Origin: Chara braunii
Taxonomy: Eukaryota > Streptophyta > Charophyceae > Charales > Characeae
DNA: 28,145 nucleotides
Direction of reading: 5' to 3'
Assembly (NCBI GenBank): GCA_003427395.1
Contig: BFEA01000436.1
Span: 1,156,738-1,184,882, forward strand
A program made the translations under genes and the position numbers. This document shows, one piece after another, positions 19,101 to 28,145 of this stretch (the first letter of the stretch is position 1; each line of letters opens with the position of its first letter). The notes beneath the pieces were generated by a model. That model ran no database searches. It was given only the letters and a program-made list of their open reading frames with translations, and had not been told where the DNA came from.

Positions 19101-20345
19101 CTAGATCTAGCGGTGACCATTGAGAAAAATTGGATGTCCATCGAAGCTTCGTGTAAAAGTTTTGTCATTTTCCCTCGGATACTAATTCCTTGTCATCTGT
19201 GATTCTGTGTAATGCGAATTGCAAGAGCTGCTCTTTCTTGTTTTGGATGGCTGCAATAATATGATGCGGCTCTAGGATGGAAGAAGTTAGATGCTGCGAC
19301 TCTACCTGTTGTTCCAGGGTCATTAGCTCGTTGTGAGTGGTCATTTCTTGATGTTGTCGTAATGCTGCTTTGGCTTTAGAAAATTCCTTACATTTTTTAG
19401 CTAGAAAGATTAGACCATTGTTGAACCATACCAGACGAGAGTCAAAGAGGTGTTTCTGTTGGCGCCAAAAGTTCTATTCGTGCCTGATCATTTGCGAGAA
19501 AGAAGTATCTTTGAGCAGGGAGGTATTTAGTTTGCAAAACTCAGGTCCTTGATTGGGCCTTTTTCTCATAGTTAGTACTATACCACATGTCTTATGGTCC
19601 AGACCCGGATGCGGGCTTCGTGAGAGAATCAGTGACCATCGCAAAGCCCCTCCAGATCGTTGGATAATAGGATAAGATCAATTCTGGATTTAGATAAATG
19701 TGTCGGGTCAGTATCTCGTATGCATGTAAAGACTCGTGCTTGGGGGTGTAGGCGGCGAAAGGTATCGAAAACCGAAAGCGACCCACGGAGGTCAGCTATC
19801 ATTTGTTCGTCCTCTGCTGCCGCAAAGAAAGGAGATTCCTGGGGATTTCATCTGTCTAGCCCCTTGTCGGGGGTAACATTGAAATCATCTGTTATAACAA
19901 GAGGAATGCCTTTCGGGACTTGCATACCGATCCTCCCCAAGAACTCCCTTCTTTCCCCTACTGTGTTTGGAGAGTAAATGCAGAGGACACAAAGCAATTC
20001 CAGCTCTAGCATGCCCAGGACCGAGGCCCAGCGTCCCTCTTCTCCATCCACCACCCAGTGAACTGGTTGAAATCTAGAATCTGGAGGGACCCAGATTGCT
20101 ACCCCTGCTGAGCAAGGTCTCGGGGCATGAGCTCTTATGGCTGTGTAAGGCCAGGTTTGCTTGTGTGCTCTGTTGTGCTCTAGGTTGTCTTGCAAATGGG
20201 TTTCTTGTATGCAAATTACATTTGGCCATCATCGCCTGCCTCCAATTCCTTTGAGTTGATCCCAGAAGGCTTTTCAGGTTTGCTTGATGCTATACCATTT
20301 ACGTTGATGGAGCGCAGGTCAAGGTCAGTTGAATCGACACACTTT
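16108..20345 (-). pseudogene. Inner LINE ORF2: endonuclease, reverse transcriptase, zf-RVT
   Basis: Domains in order on the minus strand: an APE endonuclease start near 20345 (DLDLRSINVNGIA), then after a shift AGVAIWVPPDSRF, CIYSPNTVGERREFLGRI and DDFNVTPDKG (19848-20195). The reverse transcriptase follows: LLYKKGDKMNIRNYRPITLL, QTGFMSSRNIQENILL and FIDFEKVYD (18278-18724), then RQGNPIAPYLF near 18260 and the catalytic FVDD at about 18122-18133. At the C-terminus (16108-16704) WCRKC, ETIEHIFL.CP and LW mark the zinc-binding zf-RVT domain. The protein would nick target DNA and copy its own RNA into it. At least six frameshifts or stops break the frame, and several N lie at 16367-16441. A separate 120-residue piece (16821-17183) belongs to the region between RT and zf-RVT. 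Confidence 0.87.
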
Positions 20346-20567
20346 CGCCATGCCAGGTTCTTATAGTATAGTGTTTCTAGGTCATCCATTTCTTCTTATC
20401 CTCTTTTATTTCTTGGATCATTCTCGTTTTTAGTGGATGCCTTAGCTTAAGATCCCATTTGTCTAGGTGCGTTATAGAGGGTGCCAATGCTTGAGGTCCC
20501 ATCTGTCTAGGTGCAAAACTTTTTTCCATACAATCCGGCATAGGCTTCTACATACATTGTCTTCGGA

Positions 20568-23364
20568 CTAGAAGTCGCTGGCTTTGATTTTTGCACATTG
20601 CAGGTCCAGTAGAGCGTTGTGGCTATACCAGCCAAGATTAGAAGATTTATTGGGTTCGAAGAGCAGGTACAGGTCATTCAGAGCTATTTGTTCACAGCAG
20701 GCTTCAAATCTCAACCCTGCCCTTGCACCCGGAGCATAGTGGTTGGGGATGAAGGCCGACATTTGATCGGTGAAAGCTCTGTTTCTTTCCATGTGGTCAC
20801 CCTCATGGATCGAGAACTCCCAGCCATGCAGCGTCACGCCCTCGTAATCTCCAACCGGAGAAAGGCCCAACTCCCATTTTCCTTCCGCTTTCCTGAGAGG
20901 GATTACCAACACCCCATTAAGTTTGGAGAGAGGAAGCTCAAAGAGGCCCCGTTCTATGAGTTGTCGAACTTTGAGTCTTCGTGAGGTCATCCCCTCCTCT
21001 GTTGTTTCTCTTCCCCCATTTGGCACTGAATGTGAGGGTTCATGCCCCTGTGGGTGCGGATTAGATGGCTCCGCCGCTGGAGGTGGGTGAAATCGTCCCC
21101 GAGCGACGGCCAGTACACGTTGAAAGGCTTCTGCCCACGTTAGATGGGGGGGGGGGGCAGAGGTGAGCGCATTTCTAAGGGAAGAGTTATTATTAAGAAG
21201 CGTCACCAGTTCAACGTAGGACTTGTCCCAGTATTCCTCCCCTCGTGTGGCCAGTCTGCTTGCAAGTGTTTAAGAATCCAGTCCGCCATAACCTGGACCT
21301 TCTGGTCCAAGCTCATTTCTTGCAGGGGAGCGTCGGGGTCAGTTGGGTCCTTTGAAGGCTCCTCCATCTCTACATCGGGCGGGGGGGGGGGGTATCTACG
21401 TCCATCTGTTGTGCCCCAAAGGCATCCGAGCAGAAATCCAGAGCCAGCTGATTAGGCTGTTGTGTGGGGAGTGGGGACCGCCACAGCTCCTGTTCCTGCT
21501 GTTGGCACTGCCTCCCTTGCTGGGGCTGGGGGGATTGCGGCTGTTGTGCATGTGTTGAGTGTTGTTCCGGCAGGTGTGGTGGCCGGATCCTTGCCTGTTG
21601 TTTCAGTCGCGTTCCGTGTTGTTTCCCTGGGGATACATCCCTCCCTTTTTCCTTTGATATTGTTTTATGCTCTTCTAATATTGAGCTGGCCTGAGGGTCT
21701 TGTATGTAACGTTTCTGGCTGTTTGTCTCCTTCTCTCTCAGTGCCAAGTTTGAATTAACTGTCGATGCCTGCCCCCCCTTTTTTGTCTTGTCATGTCCTG
21801 TGGAAAGCTTATTCTGGATTTCCTGAAATTCCTGATTCAACTCCTGATTCGACTCCTTTAGCCATCTTCTAGGCAATCAAAGCGGTTACCCTAATTTTCG
21901 ACTTTTTTTTCCGTTTCTGCCAATTCCGTCCGCGGGGTCTCCTTCTTCTTGCTCCCAACTGCTACCCAGGATTCATGTTTTTTAACTTGGGGAGGGGCTT
22001 TAGATGTGTCTCCAGGGATTTGGGGGGAGCCCATGTAGAAGGTGGTTGGGATCCCGACCGTGGGTCCCCTTGCCCTTCCCATGACCAGCCAACTACTTCC
22101 CCTTCCTTTTCACCTGGTGTGTCGATGTAGACCCACCCCTCATAGCCAGGGTCGACCGTCCGCCACCTGCTTTTCCTCAAAAGGATCCTTTCTCAGACAT
22201 CCGGTGAGTTTCGCTGTGCGCGAGGGGTGTCAGTTGCATGCTGTGTTAGTGTATAAGTACTCGTAAGCCTGACATTTGAAACACCAAGGCCTATGTTTAT
22301 GGGCAGTGTGGATACGGTATAGTTTACCCCCCACACAAAAGGGGATCAAATCATCAATTGAGAAGACGTGCTCATCAGCATGGTTGATACCAACATTAAG
22401 TAATCGTCCCTCTGGGTCATATGAGGAGGAAGCGGGTCGATGAAATCGATCACGTCGTATTTCTCGGCAATGTCCTCGACGAAGGCAACTTGGATCTCGA
22501 TCGGAATGTGCCGAAATTCTACCCAAAAGTGTCCTCTCATCATTTGTTCCCTGCGTTCCTCTGGGCGTTGTGGCTTCGGAGGGGCCCAGGGGTAAATACG
22601 AACCTCTGATCTATCATACCGAAGAGATTTCCAACCATCCATCATTTTTTTATCAGCCTCTGATACACAGAGGATGGTGATGACAGACGACGAGGCTGGT
22701 TGGATGAGGAACAATTCGCGTGCATTCGCGGAAGATCCTTTGAATGCCGCTAAGTGTTCTCTGATCCAACCAACCTTGTCGTTTGTAGATTTGAAATCTG
22801 CATCATCGTGGAAGGCCCAGTTACTTGCATGATGAGTGTAAATGAGGTCCCTTGTTCTAACTGCCATCTCAGGAAGAGCTCTAACAATGGTAGACCTGCC
22901 TCCCTGATGTACTATCCTGTTTTCTGGGGTAGCTAGGAGACGGGAGAGAAAGAAGGCCCCTGCTGTTGTCAAATTTCCTACAGGAATCTTCCATTCCTCC
23001 CCCCCCCCCTCGCTAAGACCTTCCTTCCTACGCTTGATTGCGATGTTTGCTTGGGTAGACTGTTCTTTAACCCTCTCCGCCAGGTTCTGACGGTCGAGCT
23101 CTGAGAGGACGAGCATATGGTAGGCTTAGTGTCGGTAGATGATGTCATTTCCTTCTCCTTTGCCTGATCCCCCCCATTATCGCCCCTCAGCATCTGGTCT
23201 TGGTTCTGGTTTTGGTTCAGATTTCCCTTGGAAGCATTATCCCTTTCCCCCACAAGACGATTCTGAGCATAATGTCTAGCTATCCCTCTATACAACAACA
23301 TAAAATCCACTCGCAGTCTCTTGTGGGCGCATTGGTGGTGAGTCTTCATTCTGTTGTTCACCAT
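20568..23364 (-). pseudogene. Inner LINE ORF1: RNA-binding protein with degenerate zinc knuckle
   Basis: The start is placed at the ATG of MVNNRMKTHHQC (23362-23364), 13 bases or so after the MITE edge. Frameshifts fall near 23116 and 22415 and again further on. LFLIQPASSSVITILCVSEA and HFWVEFRHIPIEIQVAFVED (22346-23116) resemble the RNA-binding core of plant LINE ORF1 (DUF4283-like). Next comes WCFKCQAYEYLYTNTAC near 22240-22275, a CCHC knuckle in which the usual histidine is tyrosine. A glutamine- and proline-rich linker (21370-21876) and a C-terminal part (20568-21206) with WAEAFQRVLAVARGRF and LIPLR-type segments follow. The role, by family, is to coat the LINE RNA and form the transposition particle. 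Confidence 0.75.
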
Positions 23365-23375
23365 CCCGCGCTCAA

Positions 23376-23890
23376 AAAAAAAAATTCCCAGAATTAAATA
23401 TTCATTCTATTGTAAAATTACATTCTAAATTTTAAATTTTCATTCCATCTTAAAAAATGTCATTCCAATTTCAATTTTAAAATTTTCCATCTTACTTGAG
23501 AACTTTCCTTCCAAGAATGGGGTATCCCTTCTTATTTGAACTGCATGCTAGAGATGGAATGAAAGTCTGGATGAGTTCATGAAATATTTTAATTGGACTG
23601 TCATTCTGAGTAAGGAATTTCAGTCATAAATAGGTTAATCCAATCTAAATTAGAAGATATTTGTTGTAGTAGAATGAAAGTTTAATTGAAACATTTCATA
23701 AACTCGTCCTGACTTTAATTCCAACTTGAACAAATAGATGTAGTTGGAAGGGAAAGACGGAAACTTATCAAATAAAACTAAAAATTTTAGAATTCGACAA
23801 ACATTGGAATGATAATTTATTAATATGAAGGATTTTTTTTTTTTGGAATGTTTTTTCAACTTTCATTTCTCGCGGGAATTTTTTTGTTGC
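23376..23890. mobile_element. AT-rich foldback MITE next to the inner LINE ORF1 start
   Basis: Both ends carry aaaaaaattccc as inverted copies (23380-23393 and 23874-23888). Inside, ggaatgaaagtctggatgag followed by ttcatgaaatattttaatt (about 23553-23600) is answered in reverse complement by aattgaaacatttcataaac and tcgtcctgactttaattcc (about 23685-23723). The centre is near 23630. It is AT-rich, unlike the G-rich DNA on one side and the coding DNA on the other, and has no coding capacity. No target duplication could be fixed because the ends are homopolymers. Confidence 0.75.
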
Positions 23891-23979
23891 TTTCGCACGC
23901 CCGGAAGGGTAGGAGGACGGTAATGGGGAATACAATCGGGGAAACCGGGCTTGGAGGGAAGGGTCGAGATGAAGACGAA

Positions 23980-24360
23980 AGAGGGACGGGAGGGGAGAGA
24001 GATCCGGATCGGGGTTAGTGTCAGACATAAGTGTGGGGGGGTCGGGAATAGCGGTGGAAGGTCACATCCGGATCGGGATAGGGATGAGAAGTGGTCAGAA
24101 TCTGTGAGGAATGGGGGAGGATCGGGATCAGGGTTGAAAGGAGATCGGGATCAGGGGTGGTGGATCAGATCTGAGAGCGACGGGAGGGGGGAGAGATCCG
24201 GATCGCGGTTAGTGTCGGAGATAAGTGGGGGGGGGGGGTCGGGAATAGCGGTGGAAGGTCAAATCTCGATCGGGATGGGGATGGGAGGCGGTCGGAATCT
24301 GAGAGGAATGGGTGGGGATCGGGATCAGGGGCGAAGCGAGATCGGGATCGAGGGTGGTGG
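23980..24360. repeat. Tandem repeat of about 194 bp, two units plus a diverged third
   Basis: The words gagagatccggatcg, gttagtgtc, ataagtg, ggtcgggaatagcggtggaa, atcgggat and gaatctg recur in order, with gatccggatc at 24001 and 24195. A looser third copy starts near 24355. Confidence 0.8.
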
Positions 24361-24861
24361 ATCAGATTCGAATCGGGATGAGGACGGAAGGCGGTCGGAG
24401 ACTGAGAGGATTGGGGGGGAGATCGGGAATAGGGGTGGATAGGATCAACTGGGGGGAGAGGGTCAGATCCAGATCTCGGTGGGAGGGCCGAAACCAGTCC
24501 GGGATGGGAGGTGGTCGGGATCGGGGATACAGGCGCGGGACCGGGATCGGGAGTTGTCGGGGGGGACGAGGAACGGGGGCGGGGAGATTTGGGGGAACGA
24601 GGAACGGGGGCAGGGACGAGGATTGGGGGCAGGTGGAGGAAGGGATACAGACTGGAGGAGTGAAAACGGGATCAGGGGATGTAGAGATCAGGGTTGTGCG
24701 CGTGCTCAGGGACACATGGCCGGGAACAGCGGTGCAAGGGGGTAGATAGGGGGAGCTCGGGATCGGAGGGATGGGATCGGGGGATGCAGAGTGGCGGAGC
24801 GAAAGCAGGATCAGGGACTGTCGGGTGGAGGAGGAGTAGTGCTGGTAGGGTGGGGGTAGGG

Positions 24862-24963
24862 GGTGAGGGTGGTTGGAGATCGAGGCCGGGTTCGCAGGAG
24901 GTCGGGGTCAAGGGTGAGGGTGGTTGAAGATAGAGGCCGGGTTCGCAGGAGGTCGGGGTCAAG
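24862..24963. repeat. Two 51-bp tandem units
   Basis: Both units read ggtgagggtggttg(g/a)aga and then gaggccgggttcgcaggagg followed by tcggggtcaagg, with only a few differences. Confidence 0.88.
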
Positions 24964-25112
24964 GATGAGAGTGGCGGTGATCGGGATAGGGGTGAGGAAG
25001 TGTGTCTGAGCGCAGACGGAGGGGTTGGGATTAGGGTGTAGGACATGATCGGGGGGTGTCAGGAGGGATACGCGGAGATAGGTCAGGGTCAAGAATTGAG
25101 ATGTCGCGATCA

Positions 25113-25129
25113 CCACCTCAAACTTAACC
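25113..25129. repeat. Target-site duplication, right copy
   Basis: Identical over 17 bases to 14956-14972. It marks the 5' end of the inner LINE. Confidence 0.93.
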
Positions 25130-26569
25130 TATACCTACCTCCCCCATAAATCAGTCATTGAATCAATGATTACTGCTTCCAAGTCTTTGTGAATTAAGAC
25201 GACTGTCCCTCCCCTTGTTCCCTGAGGCGATGGCCAAAATTGGTGCCCCGTCCACCAATTTTTTGCTTCTCTACAGCGATTTTCATCGAATATCGTTTCT
25301 TACATTTCTCTTCATGTATCCACGACTTTAGACGACTGCGTTTATGTTTATGGTTTGTGTTAGAAAGCCCTCTTACGCTCCATGAAGCAAGCCTAAGCTT
25401 GCCTCTAAGAGGCATAAGGAATAGTGTTGCCGCCTAATAACTGGATGCGGCTTCCTAACCCTTGAGATCCTTGCGATTGTTTTCTCCACATCGGTACATC
25501 CCCTAATGATGTCTTGTCCCATGGCTTTTGGAGCAGGGACTGCAATGTCGTTGTGAGGAGAGAATCTCTCAAGACCGATGTAGTCAACCATTCGGCGATA
25601 ACTATTGCTGCAGTTCCAGGCAGGACCCGAATCCCTTCTAATTCCCTGTTCAATGGTGACGATGGAGAAGCCATAGGGAACCAGCTTTTATTTTGCCCCA
25701 CGATGATGTTGCTTGTTTCATCATTCATCTGAACTTCCATCGGGACATAATAGAAGCGGGTTTTCTCCCCTTTCTTCTTTTCGACAATTTGTCCCTCCAC
25801 ACGAGTTTGAGGGATGAGACATATTTTTCGTCCTTCGGGGATAATCTTTGAGACCTTGCTGAGAATCATATTACTTGTGAGTGGGACATTTGCATCTGAA
25901 GTGACCATTTCTAGGAGACCGTCATTTGCTTGTGATGCGCGAATCAGCGTTCCCTTCCGAATTTGCACACAACAGGCGGATAAGAACTTTGGGAGTATCA
26001 TTTTCCTCCCACCCCGAAGTAGGGTATGGATCAGCTTCCTTTAACATGATGTGGTGACCTGCCTTCCTATTTCCCAAGTCTTTATTCATCAAGGATTCTC
26101 GGCTCGAATCGAGATTCAATTCATGACTTCTCTGTTCACTACTTAATTCTTCCAAATCGCAATCAAGGGATCGTGTCCTCGAACGTTTGAAAGGGGAATG
26201 TTCACTTCTTCTGCCTTTTCCTTTACCGATGACAACTTTTACTGCCATCACCAGTACGTTACGGCCCGCTTCTTCCCTGACTCCATAGTTTCCTCCCAGT
26301 TCCATTTCCCCGTTTTCCCCATTCTTTTTGGTAGGTGTGTGTACCTCTTCGCTACCAGATCCTGTCGCCTCATTCTGATCAAGCCTCGTTTTGGACACCC
26401 CATCATGTGATAAGTCTGCTTCCTTCCAAGCACCCAAGGGACTCGGAGACCTGTGTTTAGTTCCTAGACTTAACGAATTACCTTTCGTGCCACTCATTCC
26501 GTCTTCCTCCTTTTTCTTTAATCCACTTGATTCTCGAGAGCCATGATAATAATGCGGTCTGTTCCTCAA
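25130..26569 (-). pseudogene. 5' part of the outer LINE: ORF1 remnant and endonuclease start
   Basis: On the minus strand, 25922-26569 and 25405-26001 are overlapping pieces of a charged ORF1-like protein, rich in Ser, Glu and Lys, with no domain I recognise. The endonuclease then begins with LRLASWSVRGLSNTNHKHKR (25350-25406), the usual first motif of LINE endonucleases (here SWSVRG where WNVRG is common). After a shift it goes on with GGTVVLIHKDLEAVIIDSM up to the insertion point. Two TAG codons (GR*V*V) lie beside the junction. Past the insertion the same phase resumes at 14955. The 5' untranslated limit of this copy was not found. Confidence 0.8.
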
Positions 26570-27163
26570 CCTACCTTTCTCCCCCGAAGGTGTTTGTTGT
26601 CTCGTCGAGAAGTTATTGTTCGTTGGATTGGTTGCTTGTCTTCACCCTGTGAATCGCCTAAAACCCATAAGAGGAGGTTCCTCCCCCAATGGGACAAAAC
26701 CTGAGAAGGGAGGTTCTGGCGGTTACACCTTTTGTCTTATCTCAGCTATAAATGGATGGGGATCTTCATAAGTTGGACAGCATGTGATGCCCAACCTCAC
26801 GCCCAACGCGACTTCCTGATCGGAGTGGGATGGGGGCCCGAGAGTGCGAAAAAGGGGTGTGCCAAGGATTTTAGGAAAGTGGGGGTGGAGTCCCATGTCG
26901 GAACTGAGATCTCCTGTGGCAAGTTTCGGGGTATATAAGCGCAAAGAGGGTGTGCCCAGAAGGGAAGCTGCTGATGTCGTGTAGCATAAGGAAGATGGAA
27001 TGCGCAATGCATCTTAGGCTAAAGATCCGGGGCACTTTTCCACGATCACTGTACTGACAGATCTAAACGCTTTTGCGTTCTTGAACAAAATCCCAACAAC
27101 ATTGCCCTGCCAACAAACAGCTTTTGAGTCTGACAGAAATGGGAATTACCATCTCCTCGAGTT
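26570..27163. other. Sequence upstream of the outer LINE, no gene identified
   Basis: No domain-bearing frame was found. On the plus strand ggggtatataagc (26929-26941) is a TATA-like word, preceded by a G-rich segment and followed by ggaagctgctgatgtc, which would suit an LTR or other promoter. No matching second LTR or element end lies in the window. It may include the outer LINE's 5' end. Confidence 0.4.
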
Positions 27164-27634
27164 TTACCTTCGTGGCCGGTTGCGTGGCTCGATCAGTCGT
27201 TGGCGCCGCTCAGCTTCAATGCGGGTTCGCCGAGCGAACTCCGAGGCTCGGTAGGCCTGGTGCCGCCAATGCTTTTCACACAGTATGCGGGGCCAATAGA
27301 GGGCTATGGAATTCTGCGGCACCACTTTGAGTTGGTGGTATGGAAGGAAGAGGTGGAAGAGACGAAAACTGGTAGTAATAACGACGAAACCGGTGGATAT
27401 GAAATGTTGTGTGTTATAAGTATTCGGATAATCAGGGCCCATAGGATCGTTAGTTATGGTACAATGAAAGTCCCTCGCACACAACCGATCACTTTCCGTC
27501 AGACAAGGAAATTTCGGATTTCTTAAGTTCCCCCGCCGTCTGAGTTGTTCACCTTCCCAGTATTCGCGGTATTCCGGGTCCCTCACACTCTCACGATCGG
27601 ACATCCAAGCGGGAAATTCCGCAGCCATATCCAT
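27164..27634 (-). CDS. Hypothetical protein frame, doubtful
   Basis: A 156-codon minus-strand frame starts MDMAAEFPAWMSDRESVRDP and ends in an arginine-rich segment (FARRTRIEAERRQRLIEPRN). The two charged ends flank a hydrophobic middle that looks unlike either. Before PQNSIALYWP lies a pyrimidine tract and a CAG, and after RNRPRR comes ggtaaaac, both intron-like. However, no donor in the frame joins cleanly in phase. I do not recognise the protein. It may be a fragment of an element or of a spliced gene that runs on to the left. Confidence 0.3.
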   Translation of the reverse strand: MDMAAEFPAWMSDRESVRDPEYREYWEGEQLRRRGNLRNPKFPCLTESDRLCARDFHCTITNDPMGPDYPNTYNTQHFISTGFVVITTSFRLFHLFLPYHQLKVVPQNSIALYWPRILCEKHWRHQAYRASEFARRTRIEAERRQRLIEPRNRPRR

Positions 27635-28075
27635 TTACAAAGCTCGGTCCCCTGCATCCTAATACGGACTTCCAGGCTGACTCACGCAGACGAGCGCGTG
27701 CGTAGCGACTCAGTTTCCTCGAGATCGCGGTCGTACGCGAGCGTGCACGTGAGAAACAACGGGTTGGTTCAACGGGTCGAGCGCTTTCAATGATATCTGA
27801 GCGTATAGCTTACGCAAGTGAACAGTAGACATAGTCGAAACGGGCATCGCAAAACAAGATTGAAAATCCGAAAGGATCGCTAATAAAAGGGACTCACATT
27901 CATTCCATGCATACATACAAAATACAAACGACAAGGAAAATCCGAAACGATTTAAAAAAGAAGTCCAAAAAGAAGGCCGCGATAAAATGGACCATATCAG
28001 GATCCAAAATTATACAGAGGAACAGAGGAAAAAAAAGGAACGATGAAAAAAACCTTATCCCACACCCACACAACT

Positions 28076-28078
<3 letters not shown>
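27635..28078. other. Intergenic sequence with a cacgtg motif
   Basis: No gene is seen. A G-box core cacgtg lies at about 27746-27751, about 115 bases before the minus-strand frame at 27634. The A-rich stretch 27920-28060 repeats aaaatccgaaa(c/g)gat. Function is unknown. Confidence 0.4.

Positions 28079-28145
<67 letters not shown>
28079..28145. repeat. (CT)n microsatellite running off the window end
   Basis: About 33 CT units reach the last base. It is the third large CT tract in the window. Confidence 0.93.

Larger units (their letters stand above)
14973..25112 (-). mobile_element. 10,140-bp L1-type LINE inserted into an older LINE
   Basis: The element is bounded by identical 17-bp duplications. 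It ends on its own strand with an A tail (plus-strand T at 14974-14991). Reading the minus strand it has a G-rich (plus strand) repeat region (23891-25112), a foldback MITE, ORF1 (23364-20568), ORF2 (20345-16108) and a 3' region (16107-14992). Excising it joins the two halves of the outer LINE's endonuclease in one phase. The length is at the upper end for plant L1 elements, owing to the MITE and long end regions. Both ORFs are disrupted by frameshifts, so it is dead or badly assembled. Confidence 0.88.
23891..25112 (-). promoter_or_regulatory. 5' region of the inner LINE, tandem-repeat rich
   Basis: The plus strand is G-rich and the minus (sense) strand C-rich. It contains units of about 194 bp (23980-24360) and two 51-bp units (24862-24963). 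A LINE of this type needs an internal promoter at its 5' end, and monomer-like repeats there recall mammalian L1 5' monomers. Promoter function is inferred from position only. Glycine/arginine-rich frames seen here are low-complexity by-products. Confidence 0.55.

Noticed and set aside
20619-20984. A 121-codon plus-strand frame
   Set aside because: It is the shadow of the LINE ORF1 C-terminal frame on the minus strand, which has the coherent protein.
23951-24749. Glycine/arginine-rich frames of up to 163 codons
   Set aside because: They follow the period of the G-rich tandem repeats in the LINE 5' region, and the antisense frame is equally open.
26700-27010. An LTR of a retrotransposon
   Set aside because: A TATA-like word is present but no TG...CA ends, primer-binding site or second copy were found.

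Overview
The window is eukaryotic nuclear DNA. It contains a spliced gene with a GT-AG intron and a TATA box, long microsatellites, foldback elements and MITEs, an hAT transposase and two nested non-LTR retrotransposons, with scattered N bases typical of a draft assembly. The element mix (L1-type LINEs with ORF1, APE endonuclease, reverse transcriptase and zf-RVT domains, plus an hAT transposase with an unusually long charged C-terminal tail) best suits a green-plant lineage. My impression is a charophyte alga such as Chara, but that is recognition of style, not proof. No bacterial operon, rRNA, tRNA or CRISPR array was seen. Layout: 1-1200 is a GC-rich start followed by unassigned sequence and a perfect-loop style hairpin. 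1200-2275 is a large foldback element whose right arm carries a 425-bp MITE (1811-2235). 2384-4470 is the one apparently live host gene: a TATA box, then two exons encoding a 177-residue secreted cysteine-rich protein of unknown family. 4471-8570 is repeat-rich, with paired CT/GA tracts, a 380-bp foldback and a compound CT/CA/TCAA/GT/GA microsatellite. 8633-13164 is a decayed hAT transposase (BED finger, DUF659-like core, hAT dimerisation domain, long acidic/basic tail). 13165-14295 is AT-rich, then duplicated pyrimidine-rich, then GC-rich sequence. 14296-26569 is a LINE on the minus strand, split by a second 10,140-bp LINE, also on the minus strand. The inner LINE has an 18-T (A on its own strand) tail, a 17-bp perfect target-site duplication, a 1.1-kb 3' region, ORF2, ORF1, a foldback MITE just upstream of ORF1, and a G-rich tandem-repeat 5' region. 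26570-28145 has no identified gene apart from one weak open frame, and ends in a (CT)n tract. How it works together: most of the window is a stack of dead mobile elements, and only the 177-aa secreted protein gene looks functional. Its promoter lies about 100 bp downstream of the foldback/MITE stack, and its intron carries further copies of the same MITE end sequence. The strongest structural results are two nested insertions that can be reconstructed base by base: the MITE in the foldback arm (3-bp duplication TTC) and the LINE in the LINE (17-bp duplication, which restores one continuous endonuclease frame).
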